Assembly (NCBI GenBank): GCA_964536265.1 | Contig: CAZHVV010000001.1 | Span: 62,001 to 126,000 of the forward strand | DNA from: JAPUDS01 sp964536265 | GTDB lineage: Bacteria; Patescibacteriota; Saccharimonadia; Saccharimonadales; Saccharimonadaceae | Direction: 5' to 3' | DNA: 64,000 nucleotides | Part shown: in pieces, positions 45,770 to 53,389 of the stretch | How the letters are laid out: the number at the start of each line of letters is the position of its first letter | How positions within the stretch are numbered: the stretch's first letter is position 1 | Position numbers and translations under genes: made by a program | Notes under the pieces: generated by a model | What the model was told of the DNA's origin: nothing | Seen by the model: only the letters and a program-made list of their open reading frames with translations | Database searches by the model: none

Positions 45770-46642
45770 ATGTTTGGGAGAGCAAAGAAACAAAGCGCCA
45801 TGACAAAACGTGTCTGGGCGGCAGTCGCTTTTGTTGGGGCACTGGTTGTGAACGGCCTTGCGGCGTCTACAACGCTGATTGGCGGAACTGACACTGCAGC
45901 AGTTTCCGACGGAGTGCCAAACTTGTTCGCCCCGGCCGGGGTGACGTTCGCAATATGGGGCGTAATATATCTGCTGGTGGCAGCGTATGTGGTGTACCAA
46001 CTCTGGTTTGCTGATAAGAAGGGTATGGAAGTAAAAGCGGAGACGATAGACGCAATCACGCCACTGTTTATGGCAACATCACTCATAAACATTGCATGGA
46101 TATTCGCATGGCAATACGAAGTATTCTGGTTATCAGTGCTCCTTATTGTTGCATTACTCGTAGCACTTGGTAGAATAGTTTCCTTACTGTATGACAAACG
46201 ATTCTCACTCGTTGAGCGTGTCGTCGTGAAAGCACCATTTAGTGTGTACTTTGGTTGGGTAACGGTAGCAACTATCGCTAACATAACAACAGCACTCGTG
46301 AGTAGCGGTTGGGCGGCACTCGATATGACGGCCGCAGGTTGGATGGTTGCAATATTGGTGGTTGCTGCGGTGATAGGCATAGTGACGACGTTGCGGTATA
46401 CAGATTGTCTCTATGGCCTTGTCTTTGTCTGGGCGTTTAGTGGCATACTTATAAAACACCTGTCAGACACTGGCTGGGCAGGGGATTACCAAGTTGTTGT
46501 TGGCGCGCTTATGAGCCTTATCACAATTCTTGCTCTTGTCAGCCTTGTGACATTTTGGGTTGTCGTTACAAAATTACGTAAAGGCGAGAAGCAAACCGCC
46601 ATTGACTGGCACGCTGTGAAAAAAGCAGTTGGCGTACGCTAA
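45770..46642 (+). CDS. TspO/MBR-like polytopic membrane protein
   Basis: A 290-residue protein with about eight hydrophobic helices. The segment PNLFAPAGVTFAIWGVIYLLVAAYVVYQLW (positions 45-74) carries the P-x-x-A/F-x-x-W-x-x-Y pattern of TspO/tryptophan-rich sensory proteins, and a second tryptophan-rich stretch appears at NIAWIFAWQYEVFW. It is longer than classic TspO (about 160 residues), as in many proteins given this family name. Ligand and role are unknown. A full AAGGAGGA ribosome site precedes the ATG. Confidence 0.75.
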   Translation: MFGRAKKQSAMTKRVWAAVAFVGALVVNGLAASTTLIGGTDTAAVSDGVPNLFAPAGVTFAIWGVIYLLVAAYVVYQLWFADKKGMEVKAETIDAITPLFMATSLINIAWIFAWQYEVFWLSVLLIVALLVALGRIVSLLYDKRFSLVERVVVKAPFSVYFGWVTVATIANITTALVSSGWAALDMTAAGWMVAILVVAAVIGIVTTLRYTDCLYGLVFVWAFSGILIKHLSDTGWAGDYQVVVGALMSLITILALVSLVTFWVVVTKLRKGEKQTAIDWHAVKKAVGVR

Positions 46643-46653
46643 AGCACGAACCG

Positions 46654-46866
46654 TTAGTTAGTATCGCTAAATAAGTTTTTCAAACTTGCAAGGTCGGCAC
46701 CGTCGATAGTTCCATCGTCGTTGGTGTCGGCCTTTTCTTTGAGGGCGGCAACAATGTCCTGAGTCGCTTCGCTACCATCACCGATATATGCGTCGAGGTC
46801 GGCTTTATCGATTTTACCGTCGTTGTTCTTGTCTATTAGGTCTTTTAAATCATCAAAAACACTCAT
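46654..46866 (-). CDS. Small EF-hand/dockerin-like calcium-binding protein (70 aa)
   Basis: The protein consists of little more than two calcium-binding loops, DKNNDGKIDKADL (about 12-24) and DTNDDGTIDGADL (about 48-60), each with Asp at positions 1, 3, 5 and a Glu/Asp-type residue near position 12. There is no signal peptide, so it is either a cytoplasmic calcium buffer or sensor, or exported by another route. An AAGGAGG ribosome site precedes the ATG, indicating good translation. Confidence 0.85.
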   Translation of the reverse strand: MSVFDDLKDLIDKNNDGKIDKADLDAYIGDGSEATQDIVAALKEKADTNDDGTIDGADLASLKNLFSDTN

Positions 46867-46981
46867 TGTACCTCCTTGGTTATCTACTAAGCATAGTTGT
46901 GGCCAAGTGAGAATTCTGTAAGCTAGTTCACACTTTTACATTGCGTCACACTGAGGATACACGCATATCGGGCACATGTCA

Positions 46982-46987
46982 TATAAT
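46982..46987 (+). promoter_or_regulatory. -10 box of the GH1 gene
   Basis: TATAAT ends 10 bases before the ATG at 46998. An in-frame ATG inside the box (46986) and one further upstream cannot be translated from this promoter. Confidence 0.55.
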
Positions 46988-46997
46988 GGGTGATGAC

Positions 46998-48302
46998 ATG
47001 GCGAATGATTTAAAATTTCCAAAGCGTTTTTTATGGGGTGCCTCAACAAGCGCTCATCAGGTTGAGGGCGGTTTGCATAACAACTGGAGTGTTTGGGAAC
47101 TCGAAAATGCACGTTCACTTGCAAAATCAGCCGAGTATAAAATGGCGCATTTGCCAATATGGCCAGAAATTAAAAACCTGGCGTCGTCACCAGACAATTA
47201 CGTGTCTGGTCGAGCCATCGACCACTATAATCGCTACGAAGAAGATTTCGATATCATGAAAAATATGCATTTCAATGCATTTCGCTTCAGTATTGACTGG
47301 TCACGGATTGAACCACAAGAAGGTGTATGGGATGTGGCTGAGATAAGTCATTATCGCAACTATATTTTGGCACTGAAGAAGCGTGGGCTAGAACCAATGA
47401 TAACGTTGTACCACTGGGCTGTGCCGGTATGGTTTGCAGAAAAAGGCGCATTTGCGAAGGCAGGGAACATACAATATTTCGTGCGATTTGCAGAAAAAGT
47501 GCTTGAGGAACTAGGGGCAGAACTGCGCTACATTACGACAATCAATGAACCGGATACGGTAGCAGGTTTGGGCTATTGGTTGCAGGAACACCCGCCACAG
47601 AAACATAATATTCTACAATCGTTCTGGGTATATCGAAATCATCTCAAAGCGCATAAGAAAGTCTATATGTTGGCTCACAAGATGTCGCGTCGCTATAAAG
47701 TAGGCATGACAAAAGGGTTTACGCATGTGAAGCCAGGTGATGAGCGCCTCTTAACGAAGTTCATGGTGTGGTTAGACCCAAAATTGCGGGATGGCATGGT
47801 GTTGCGCTATATTGGCCGTAAGACCGACTTTATAGGTGTAAATTACTACTTTACCGATTACTATAGTGGGTTTCGGATTGTGGTGGGGCAGAATAGCCAT
47901 TTCACTGAAGACCGGCTAACGAAACCATACAAGATGAGTAGCGGTCCCGTGAATGACCTGGGCTGGAGTCTTGAGCCTGAGAATCTTGAATATGTTTTGA
48001 AGCGGTTAAAGAAATATAACAAACCGCTCTATGTAACTGAGACAGGCGTGGCTGACCGTAACGACGCACACCGTAAAGAGTGGCTGAATGCGACAATTCG
48101 TGCCGTGCACAATGCGTTACATGACGATGTAGACATCAGAGGTTATCTGCACTGGAGTGCGTTCGATAATTTCGAATGGGCGTTCGGTCGTTGGCCATGT
48201 TTTGGATTGATTGGAATTGATTATGAAAACGACTTGAAGCGATTCGCGCGTCCGAGTGCACGCTACTATGCGTTATTCGTGAAAAAAGTGAGAGGACTCT
48301 AG
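46998..48302 (+). CDS. Family 1 glycoside hydrolase
   Basis: A retaining beta-glycosidase fold of 434 residues without signal peptide, so cytoplasmic. The acid/base is Glu184 in TINEPDTV and the nucleophile is Glu348 in YVTETGVAD, a slight change from the usual TENG. FLWGASTSAHQVEGG at the start is the family entry motif. It may release glucose or other sugars from imported or internal glycosides. The following gene starts 4 bases after its stop. Confidence 0.92.
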   Translation: MANDLKFPKRFLWGASTSAHQVEGGLHNNWSVWELENARSLAKSAEYKMAHLPIWPEIKNLASSPDNYVSGRAIDHYNRYEEDFDIMKNMHFNAFRFSIDWSRIEPQEGVWDVAEISHYRNYILALKKRGLEPMITLYHWAVPVWFAEKGAFAKAGNIQYFVRFAEKVLEELGAELRYITTINEPDTVAGLGYWLQEHPPQKHNILQSFWVYRNHLKAHKKVYMLAHKMSRRYKVGMTKGFTHVKPGDERLLTKFMVWLDPKLRDGMVLRYIGRKTDFIGVNYYFTDYYSGFRIVVGQNSHFTEDRLTKPYKMSSGPVNDLGWSLEPENLEYVLKRLKKYNKPLYVTETGVADRNDAHRKEWLNATIRAVHNALHDDVDIRGYLHWSAFDNFEWAFGRWPCFGLIGIDYENDLKRFARPSARYYALFVKKVRGL

Positions 48303-48306
48303 CGGT

Positions 48307-49308
48307 ATGTATCAGGAAGAAGTCAAAGGAGCGAAATTTGTCGTTATCGGGGGAGGGACAGGGAGTTTTACTCTGCTGACCGGCCTCAAACGGTATGTTC
48401 GTGACATTACGGCGCTTGTGAACATGGCTGACGACGGCGGTTCAACTGGGCAATTGCGCGATGAGCTCGGTGTTCTGCCTCCAGGGGATATTCGACAGTG
48501 TTTGGTTGCGTTGAGCGACACTCCAAAGGCTCGTGACCTCTTTAATTATCGTTTTGATGAAGGAACGTTAAAAGGACATGCCTTTGGCAACCTATTCTTA
48601 ACGGCTCTTGAAAAAATGACGGGTAGTTTTGCTGAGGCAGTTGAGCTCGCAAGTGAAGTGTTGAAGATTACTGGCAAAGTTGAGCCGATTACCCTGACGA
48701 ATGTGACGTTGTGCGCAGATGGTGAGAACGGTGAGCCAGTGAAAGGGGAATTTACTATAGCGCATACGCCCCTCGCAAATCGTCCAAAAATATGGCTTGA
48801 ACCTGAGGCTGAAGCAAATCCTCGTGCAGTCCAGGCAATTATCGATGCAGATGTTGTCGTGATTGCGCCCGGAAATCTGTATGGGAGTTTGGCGCCCGCT
48901 TTGGTAGTTCCAGGTATTGGAAAGGCACTGTCCCAGACTGCTGCAAAACGAGTGTACGTGAGCAATTTGGTAACAAAACCTGGCCCAGTTCGTAATTATG
49001 CGGTTCATGATTTTGCTGATGAAATCGAGCGACTCGCAGGTTACGAGTTTTTAGATTACGTGCTGTTTAACACCGAAGAGCCAAGTACAGAATTGATGGA
49101 AAAATATGCACATGACGGTGAATACGCTGTCAAAGTTGACAGGGATATACTACGTACACGACATTATTCTGCGAAAGGTGCCGACATTTTAGCAAATGCT
49201 GTTTGGGGTGGTGCCCAAAAAAGTGATCCTTTGTCGAATACTCGTAGTTATATTCGTCACGACTCTGACGCTGTCGCAAGACAACTCATGAGGATTTATT
49301 TCGCATGA
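48307..49308 (+). CDS. yvcK: YvcK/CofD-like protein (gluconeogenesis factor)
   Basis: A 333-residue UPF0052 protein that binds UDP-sugars; in Firmicutes it is needed for wall synthesis and growth on gluconeogenic carbon. Visible motifs are VVIGGGTGSF (12-21) and NMADDGGSTGQLR (39-51), which form the nucleotide-sugar site, and PGNLYGSLAPALVV. It overlaps the HAD gene as ATGA, and galU follows, which makes UDP-glucose, a relative of its ligands. This cluster is therefore plausible as a sugar-nucleotide unit. Confidence 0.92.
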   Translation: MYQEEVKGAKFVVIGGGTGSFTLLTGLKRYVRDITALVNMADDGGSTGQLRDELGVLPPGDIRQCLVALSDTPKARDLFNYRFDEGTLKGHAFGNLFLTALEKMTGSFAEAVELASEVLKITGKVEPITLTNVTLCADGENGEPVKGEFTIAHTPLANRPKIWLEPEAEANPRAVQAIIDADVVVIAPGNLYGSLAPALVVPGIGKALSQTAAKRVYVSNLVTKPGPVRNYAVHDFADEIERLAGYEFLDYVLFNTEEPSTELMEKYAHDGEYAVKVDRDILRTRHYSAKGADILANAVWGGAQKSDPLSNTRSYIRHDSDAVARQLMRIYFA

Positions 49309-49916
49309 GCGAACGACCGCTTGTCTTTCTTGACCTCGACAGAACTCTGTTCGATACACGACAGGCGATTGAGCTATGGCGTGTGTTGGAGTTACATTAC
49401 GGCATAGATGCTGAAGCGTGCGCTGCGGAGCGTTCGAATTGGTATGTTTGGACTGACAAGACAACATACTACCATGATTTTTCGGCTCAGTTGCGTAGCT
49501 ACGACATTGACGTTTCGGCTGCGTATGAATATATTCGGCACTCCCGAATAGGTACTGGCGCACTAGAATTTCCATACACTGGTGTCTTAGTCTCGGAGCT
49601 GGCTGATTTAGCAGATGTAAAAGTTCTAACCTTTGGTGCGGACGATTACCAACGCTTAAAAGCCTCACTGTGTCCATCACTTGCGAGTACAGAAATTATC
49701 ACGACAACAGAGAGTAAGGGGCGTATACTTGAACAATACGGTCATGGTCGCGAATGCTGGATGATTGACGATAAGCCAATTGGCCACGAATTGCCAGCAG
49801 GGGTACATTTTGCTCAAGTTGCGCTCGAGGCAGAAGTCCCAGATTACACCGAGGACTGGCCGATTTTCACTTCGCTAAAAGATGTAAAGGAGTATATGTA
49901 TGAACAGTTGCACTAA
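49305..49916 (+). CDS. HAD-superfamily hydrolase-like protein
   Basis: A 203-residue protein with HAD motif I DLDRTLFDT (residues 10-18), where Asp10 is the nucleophile and Asp12 the acid. Motif III/IV is represented by the GRECWMIDDKPIGHEL region (about 150-165). The helical cap lies at about 25-95. The substrate is not known. It overlaps yvcK by 4 bases and galU by 17 bases. A sugar-phosphate phosphatase role would fit the neighbours but is unproven. Confidence 0.82.
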   Translation: MSERPLVFLDLDRTLFDTRQAIELWRVLELHYGIDAEACAAERSNWYVWTDKTTYYHDFSAQLRSYDIDVSAAYEYIRHSRIGTGALEFPYTGVLVSELADLADVKVLTFGADDYQRLKASLCPSLASTEIITTTESKGRILEQYGHGRECWMIDDKPIGHELPAGVHFAQVALEAEVPDYTEDWPIFTSLKDVKEYMYEQLH

Positions 49917-50742
49917 AGCTATTATTGCGGTGGCAGGGTATGGTACGCGACGATTACCTATCGTCAAGGCGGTGGATAAATGTATGTTACCACTCTTGAA
50001 TCGACCCGTTATTGATTATGCTGTTCAAGATTGTATCGCTGCAGGAGTCAAAGACATTTACTTTGTTGTGAGTGGTGATGCCCGCCAACTTCGTGATTAT
50101 TATGAGCGAAAACCGATACTTGAACAGTACTTGAGGAGCAAAGGCAAAACCGCGGCTCTCGAGTCAATCATGCCGCCGAAAGATGTGGTGTTCCACTATG
50201 TCTCACAGGACCTCTCAGATGGACGGTATGGCACAACAATCCCTGTGTGGCTCTGCCGTGATTATGTTGAAGCAGATGAGTTAGTACTCGTGATTATGGG
50301 TGATCAAGCCTTGTACCGCACTGACGGTGGCTCTGAAGCAGCTGATTTAGTTGAAGCGGTAGCACAGAGTGAAGCCGATGGAGGACTTATCGGTGTCCCG
50401 GTACCGAAAGAGCAGATACGCAACTACGGAATTATTGAAGCCGACGGCAACGGAAAATATGAGCGTATTATAGAGCACCCGCAACCTGGTGATACAGAGA
50501 GCAATCTGAATAATGCAAGCATGTATCTCGTGCCAGGCAGTTTCTTCGAAGTTCTCGACGAGCAAGTTGAGAGTGAACAAATGTCTGAGGGTGAATATCT
50601 CATTATTGATGCAATCAATACGTATGTTCACGATGGGCATTCATTCCGTGTCGTGACCGCAAAAGGTGAGTATTTGGACTGTGGTTCACTAGAAAACTGG
50701 GTAAAAGCCAATAGCTGGCTTCTCCAACAGATGCAAAGCTAG
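49900..50742 (+). CDS. galU: UTP--glucose-1-phosphate uridylyltransferase (GalU-like)
   Basis: Sugar nucleotidyltransferase of 280 residues. The N-terminal signature AGYGTRRLPIVK (12-23) with a downstream DKCMLP, the metal-binding VIMGDQALY, and YGIIEADG and EYLDCGSLENWVKAN match GalU. It makes UDP-glucose for surface glycans. Another nucleotide or sugar cannot be fully excluded. A terminator follows. Confidence 0.87.
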   Translation: MNSCTKAIIAVAGYGTRRLPIVKAVDKCMLPLLNRPVIDYAVQDCIAAGVKDIYFVVSGDARQLRDYYERKPILEQYLRSKGKTAALESIMPPKDVVFHYVSQDLSDGRYGTTIPVWLCRDYVEADELVLVIMGDQALYRTDGGSEAADLVEAVAQSEADGGLIGVPVPKEQIRNYGIIEADGNGKYERIIEHPQPGDTESNLNNASMYLVPGSFFEVLDEQVESEQMSEGEYLIIDAINTYVHDGHSFRVVTAKGEYLDCGSLENWVKANSWLLQQMQS

Positions 50743-50768
50743 ACATTTCGGTTATATTGTTCGCTTCC

Positions 50769-50798
50769 AAAACCACTCCACATATTTGGGGTGGTTTT
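50769..50798 (+). terminator. Intrinsic terminator after galU
   Basis: AAAACCACTCC (50769-50779) pairs with GGGGTGGTTTT (50788-50798) with an 8-base loop; the stem ends in four T residues. Confidence 0.8.
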
Positions 50799-51061
50799 CC
50801 ACATTAGATTATGCATACTATGTCAGAAAACAACTGTTGTATGCAAGTATTTCTATGAAATAATACTCGAAATTGTACAGTCTACGAATAACACCAAATA
50901 GCTAAAATAGCGAATCACATACCACGTGTATATATAGTGTAAAACCAGGCATAAGGTATAGAAAACGCTATAAGTACCATCAATTCTTCTGTTTGTTTTG
51001 TTTGGGCAATCAAAAAGCACTCTTTTCATTTATAAGTTGCAATATCTGTTATTTGCTGGCT

Positions 51062-51070
51062 TTATCCACA
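51062..51070 (+). promoter_or_regulatory. DnaA-type box TTATCCACA
   Basis: A perfect 9-mer match to the DnaA-box consensus in the noncoding region before mraZ. A second perfect copy in reverse orientation lies after ftsQ. Confidence 0.45.
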
Positions 51071-51095
51071 GTTTACCCGCAGAGTTGCAGGGAAG

Positions 51096-51141
51096 TGGGT
51101 AGTTTTCCGAAAAATACACTTGCATGTGGGTAGGAGTGGGT
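51096..51141 (+). promoter_or_regulatory. Putative MraZ operator: TGGGT repeats
   Basis: Three TGGGT boxes at 51096, 51127 and 51137. The last two are spaced exactly 10 bases start to start, as in the TGGGN-N5-TGGGN operator described for MraZ, and the first is 31 bases (three turns) before. They overlap a weak TTGCAT/TAGACT promoter (51120-51149). Confidence 0.6.
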
Positions 51142-51240
51142 AGTAGACTATTGTTAGTGGCAAATGCGAAAGCATTAACAACAAACACCACACGGACCAA
51201 AAAATACTAAACTAAACAGATAGGTCTAAGGGCGCCAAAC

Positions 51241-51600
51241 GTGGCAACGACAGACTACTTCGAAAGAAAGCTTGATGACAAGCGACGGTTAACCATACCG
51301 GCGGAACTTCGAGCTGAATTTTCAGGCGGCGTCGTGATCACACGCGGATTCTCAGACTATCTCCACCTCTACCCACAACTAGTGTGGGACAACGATGTTG
51401 AACCTGCTCTCGGGGGAAGCATATTGGACGAAAAGGTCGCTGACCTGAACGTCCGCTTCCGCGAAGGCAAGTCAGTTGTCCAGCTAGATGATAAACAGGG
51501 GCGGATTACACTAGAGCAGCACTTGCTTGACTACGCTGGCATCACACACGATGTTGTCGCAGTCCGCGCCGGCAAGTACTGGCGTCTGAAAAAAGCCTAA
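51241..51600 (+). CDS. mraZ: Transcriptional regulator MraZ
   Basis: First gene of the dcw cluster; MraZ forms rings of swapped AbrB folds and represses its own operon. The 119 residues contain the two half-motifs DDKRRLTIPAELR (12-24) and DDKQGRITLEQHLLDYAGI (about 82-100). The start is GTG with a TAAGGG site. TGGGT boxes upstream are suitable targets for autoregulation. Confidence 0.94.
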   Translation: MATTDYFERKLDDKRRLTIPAELRAEFSGGVVITRGFSDYLHLYPQLVWDNDVEPALGGSILDEKVADLNVRFREGKSVVQLDDKQGRITLEQHLLDYAGITHDVVAVRAGKYWRLKKA

Positions 51601-51908
51601 GTTTTCGGTTCGGTTCTTTGACAAATCGGCATTTCACCAGATAGAGAACACACGAGGTCAGCTATCTGGTAGTCAGCAGGTGAATAAAGCGACACCTGTA
51701 ATCACCGCTTTTGATCTTTCAACACAACAACACCTCCCAAAAAAACTCCACCTCACACATAAGTCTCTCACTCTCTTTAGGTCAGTGGGATATCTCCGAG
51801 GTCTCGGGCAAGCCCAAAACCTCTCACCACAACAACTCCATTGACAACTATCAAAAACAAACACAATCTGCGAAAATAAACACTGGCTACCAGTTAGGTG
51901 ACCTCAAT
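51601..51908 (+). promoter_or_regulatory. 308-bp structured leader between mraZ and rsmH
   Basis: The region is open in the rsmH frame for 66 codons, but the C/A-rich residues do not look coding. It contains nested inverted repeats CCAGATAG/CTATCTGG (51637-51669) within TTCACC/GGTGAA, then two mutually exclusive hairpins, CAGGTG/CACCTG (51677-51698) and AAAGCG/CGCTTT (51686-51711), the second followed by a short T-rich stretch. This is the form of an attenuator. Confidence 0.5.
51825..51841 (+). repeat. 17-bp direct repeat, copy 1
   Basis: CACCACAACAACTCCAT in the leader. An identical copy lies exactly 100 bases downstream inside rsmH. Confidence 0.85.
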
Positions 51909-52802
51909 ATGAGTAAAAATATTCCACCACAACAACTCCATATTCCCGTGCTCCTTGAGTCGGTTGTCGAGCATCTTGCTCCTCAGCACGGTGAAACATA
52001 CCTTGACTTGACTGCTGGATACGGCGGGCATGCAGCGGCTATTCTAGCGAAAACAAATGCACCTGAAAAGGCTACATTGGTTGATCGCGACGATATGGCG
52101 GTGCAGGCATTGTCGGATTTTGCAGAACATGGAACAGAGGTAGTTCACGACGACTATGCACATTTTGCCGAAGAGGCAAAACGGGCAGGGAAGCGCTATA
52201 ATATGATCCTTGTTGACTTGGGGGTATCGTCACCGCAACTTGACAAGGCAGAACGTGGGTTCTCATTAAGACGCGATGGTCCGCTCGACATGCGGATGGA
52301 TCAACGGACGGATAAAACCGCCGGGGATCTTGTTAACCATATGTCGGAAATGGAACTAGCGAGAATTATCGAGCGTTACGGTGAGGAACCGAACCGACGA
52401 GCCAAGGCAATTGCACGCGCAATTGTGTTGTCACGTCCGATAAAATCGACCCATGAACTTGCCGACGTCATACTGAAAACACATCGCGGAGCGTATAAAA
52501 AAACGCATCCAGCGACGCGCACCTTCCAAGCTCTCCGTATCGCCTTGAACGACGAACTTGGCCAACTCGAGCGGTTGCTCGCAGTCATACCAAGTCTTCT
52601 CGAACAGGGGGGACGAGCTGCCCTCATCAGTTTTCATAGCCTCGAGGACAGACTGGTGAAACGCTTTTTTCAAGAGCAGGCTGAGGCCGGTTTTGAAGCC
52701 GAACTTGGTCTGCTCACGAAGAAGGCAATTCGCGGTGAGATTTCCGACGTTCACAACCCACGTGCTCGCAGCGCTCGTCTGCGCGCCGTCGTGAAAAAAT
52801 AA
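51909..52802 (+). CDS. rsmH: 16S rRNA (cytosine-1402-N4) methyltransferase RsmH
   Basis: Methylates 16S C1402. The chosen start MSKNIPPQQLHIPVLLESVV follows an AGGTGA site and matches the usual N-terminus; an upstream open frame of 66 codons was rejected. The 297 residues include the SAM loop LDLTAGYGGH (32-41), DLGVSSPQLDKAERGFSLR, and the ALISFHSLEDRLVKRFF end. A 17-base repeat also found 100 bases upstream lies in codons 6-11. Confidence 0.95.
   Translation: MSKNIPPQQLHIPVLLESVVEHLAPQHGETYLDLTAGYGGHAAAILAKTNAPEKATLVDRDDMAVQALSDFAEHGTEVVHDDYAHFAEEAKRAGKRYNMILVDLGVSSPQLDKAERGFSLRRDGPLDMRMDQRTDKTAGDLVNHMSEMELARIIERYGEEPNRRAKAIARAIVLSRPIKSTHELADVILKTHRGAYKKTHPATRTFQALRIALNDELGQLERLLAVIPSLLEQGGRAALISFHSLEDRLVKRFFQEQAEAGFEAELGLLTKKAIRGEISDVHNPRARSARLRAVVKK
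51925..51941 (+). repeat. 17-bp direct repeat, copy 2
   Basis: Second CACCACAACAACTCCAT copy, within codons 6-11 of rsmH. The two copies are in different frames, so the repeat is at DNA or RNA level. Confidence 0.85.
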
Positions 52803-52826
52803 AACAAACAAGGAAAGGGCTAAACG

Positions 52827-52895
52827 ATGCCAATTCAAATCGTCAACAAGTCACGCGCCCAGAAGATCGACGTTCGCGTTGTGAAACGCGGCTAA
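52827..52895 (+). CDS. Basic micro-ORF of 22 codons in the dcw operon
   Basis: A short ORF, MPIQIVNKSRAQKIDVRVVK plus RG, starts at ATG 10 bases after an AAGGAAAGGG ribosome site, 24 bases after the rsmH stop. The peptide is strongly basic (nine Lys/Arg-type residues) with regular alternation of hydrophobic and basic residues. It is followed by a strong hairpin. The good ribosome site makes translation likely; whether the peptide works itself or regulates ftsL is unknown. Confidence 0.55.
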   Translation: MPIQIVNKSRAQKIDVRVVKRG

Positions 52896-52916
52896 CAACT
52901 TCTAAAGGCTGTGCAC

Positions 52917-52953
52917 TACCTCGGCCGAGGTTATATTTCTCTCGGCCAAGGTA
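52917..52953 (+). repeat. Strong stem-loop between the micro-ORF and ftsL
   Basis: TACCTCGGCCGAG (52917-52929) pairs with CTCGGCCAAGGTA (52941-52953) except for one mismatch, with an 11-base AT-rich loop. No T-run follows, so it is not a classical terminator. It may set mRNA processing or stability between the halves of the operon. Confidence 0.75.
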
Positions 52954-52996
52954 GCCACGTGACCCATAACAAAACATAAACAAAAACCACCACCAC

Positions 52997-53359
52997 ATGT
53001 CATATTATCGAAAAACTAATTCGGAAACGTTTTCTTCGTCGCGCAGGGAACGCCAGTGGCAACGCAATCAGAATACTGTTGCATTCGCGCCGAAGACAGC
53101 TATGGGTCCGATTACCCACACCGTTATCATCGCTCTGATGATCGCCGTGCTGGGACTAATCTATCTATCACAGGTGACGAAAACAAGCTCCTACGGCTAT
53201 GTCCTGCAAAACCAAACAAACCAGTTGTCGGAACTGACTGCAGAGCGTCAAGACCTAGAGGTCGAAAATGCTCGCCTGCAAGCGTTATCACGTGTCAAGG
53301 ATAGTAGCGTCGCTCAAGCAATGGTAGAGCCTGCTAGTACCTCATATACAACAAATTAA
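52997..53359 (+). CDS. ftsL: FtsL-like septum protein
   Basis: A 120-residue bitopic protein: basic cytoplasmic N-terminus (about 1-38), one transmembrane helix (about 41-60, THTVIIALMIAVLGLIYLSQ), and an outer coiled coil (LQNQTNQLSELTAERQDLEVENARLQAL begins about 70). Size, topology and place between rsmH and ftsI are those of FtsL, which joins the FtsQLB complex. Sequence similarity alone would be weak, so the call rests on context and architecture. Confidence 0.8.
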   Translation: MSYYRKTNSETFSSSRRERQWQRNQNTVAFAPKTAMGPITHTVIIALMIAVLGLIYLSQVTKTSSYGYVLQNQTNQLSELTAERQDLEVENARLQALSRVKDSSVAQAMVEPASTSYTTN

Positions 53360-53368
53360 CAGAGGTGC

Positions 53369-53374
53369 TATACT
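53369..53374 (+). promoter_or_regulatory. Internal -10 box before ftsI
   Basis: TATACT (in TATACTAGTA) ends 15 bases before the ftsI ATG, giving a possible secondary promoter in the operon. Confidence 0.45.
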
Positions 53375-53389
53375 AGTACCTAGACAGCA

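Larger units (their letters stand above)
50743..51240. other. 498-bp noncoding region upstream of the dcw operon
   Basis: No coding potential is seen. Its left end holds the galU terminator. The middle is AT-rich, with several A/T-rich inverted repeats and no recognisable RNA gene. The right third has a DnaA-type box (51062-51070) and TGGGT repeats (51096-51141) before mraZ. Confidence 0.6.

Noticed and set aside
51711..51908. 66-codon N-terminal extension of rsmH
   Set aside because: Residues are low-complexity Ser/Asn/His/Gln. The family N-terminus starts at 51909, which has a ribosome site.
52917..52953. Intrinsic terminator inside the dcw operon
   Set aside because: No T-run follows the stem and ftsL comes directly after, so it was listed as a stem-loop only.
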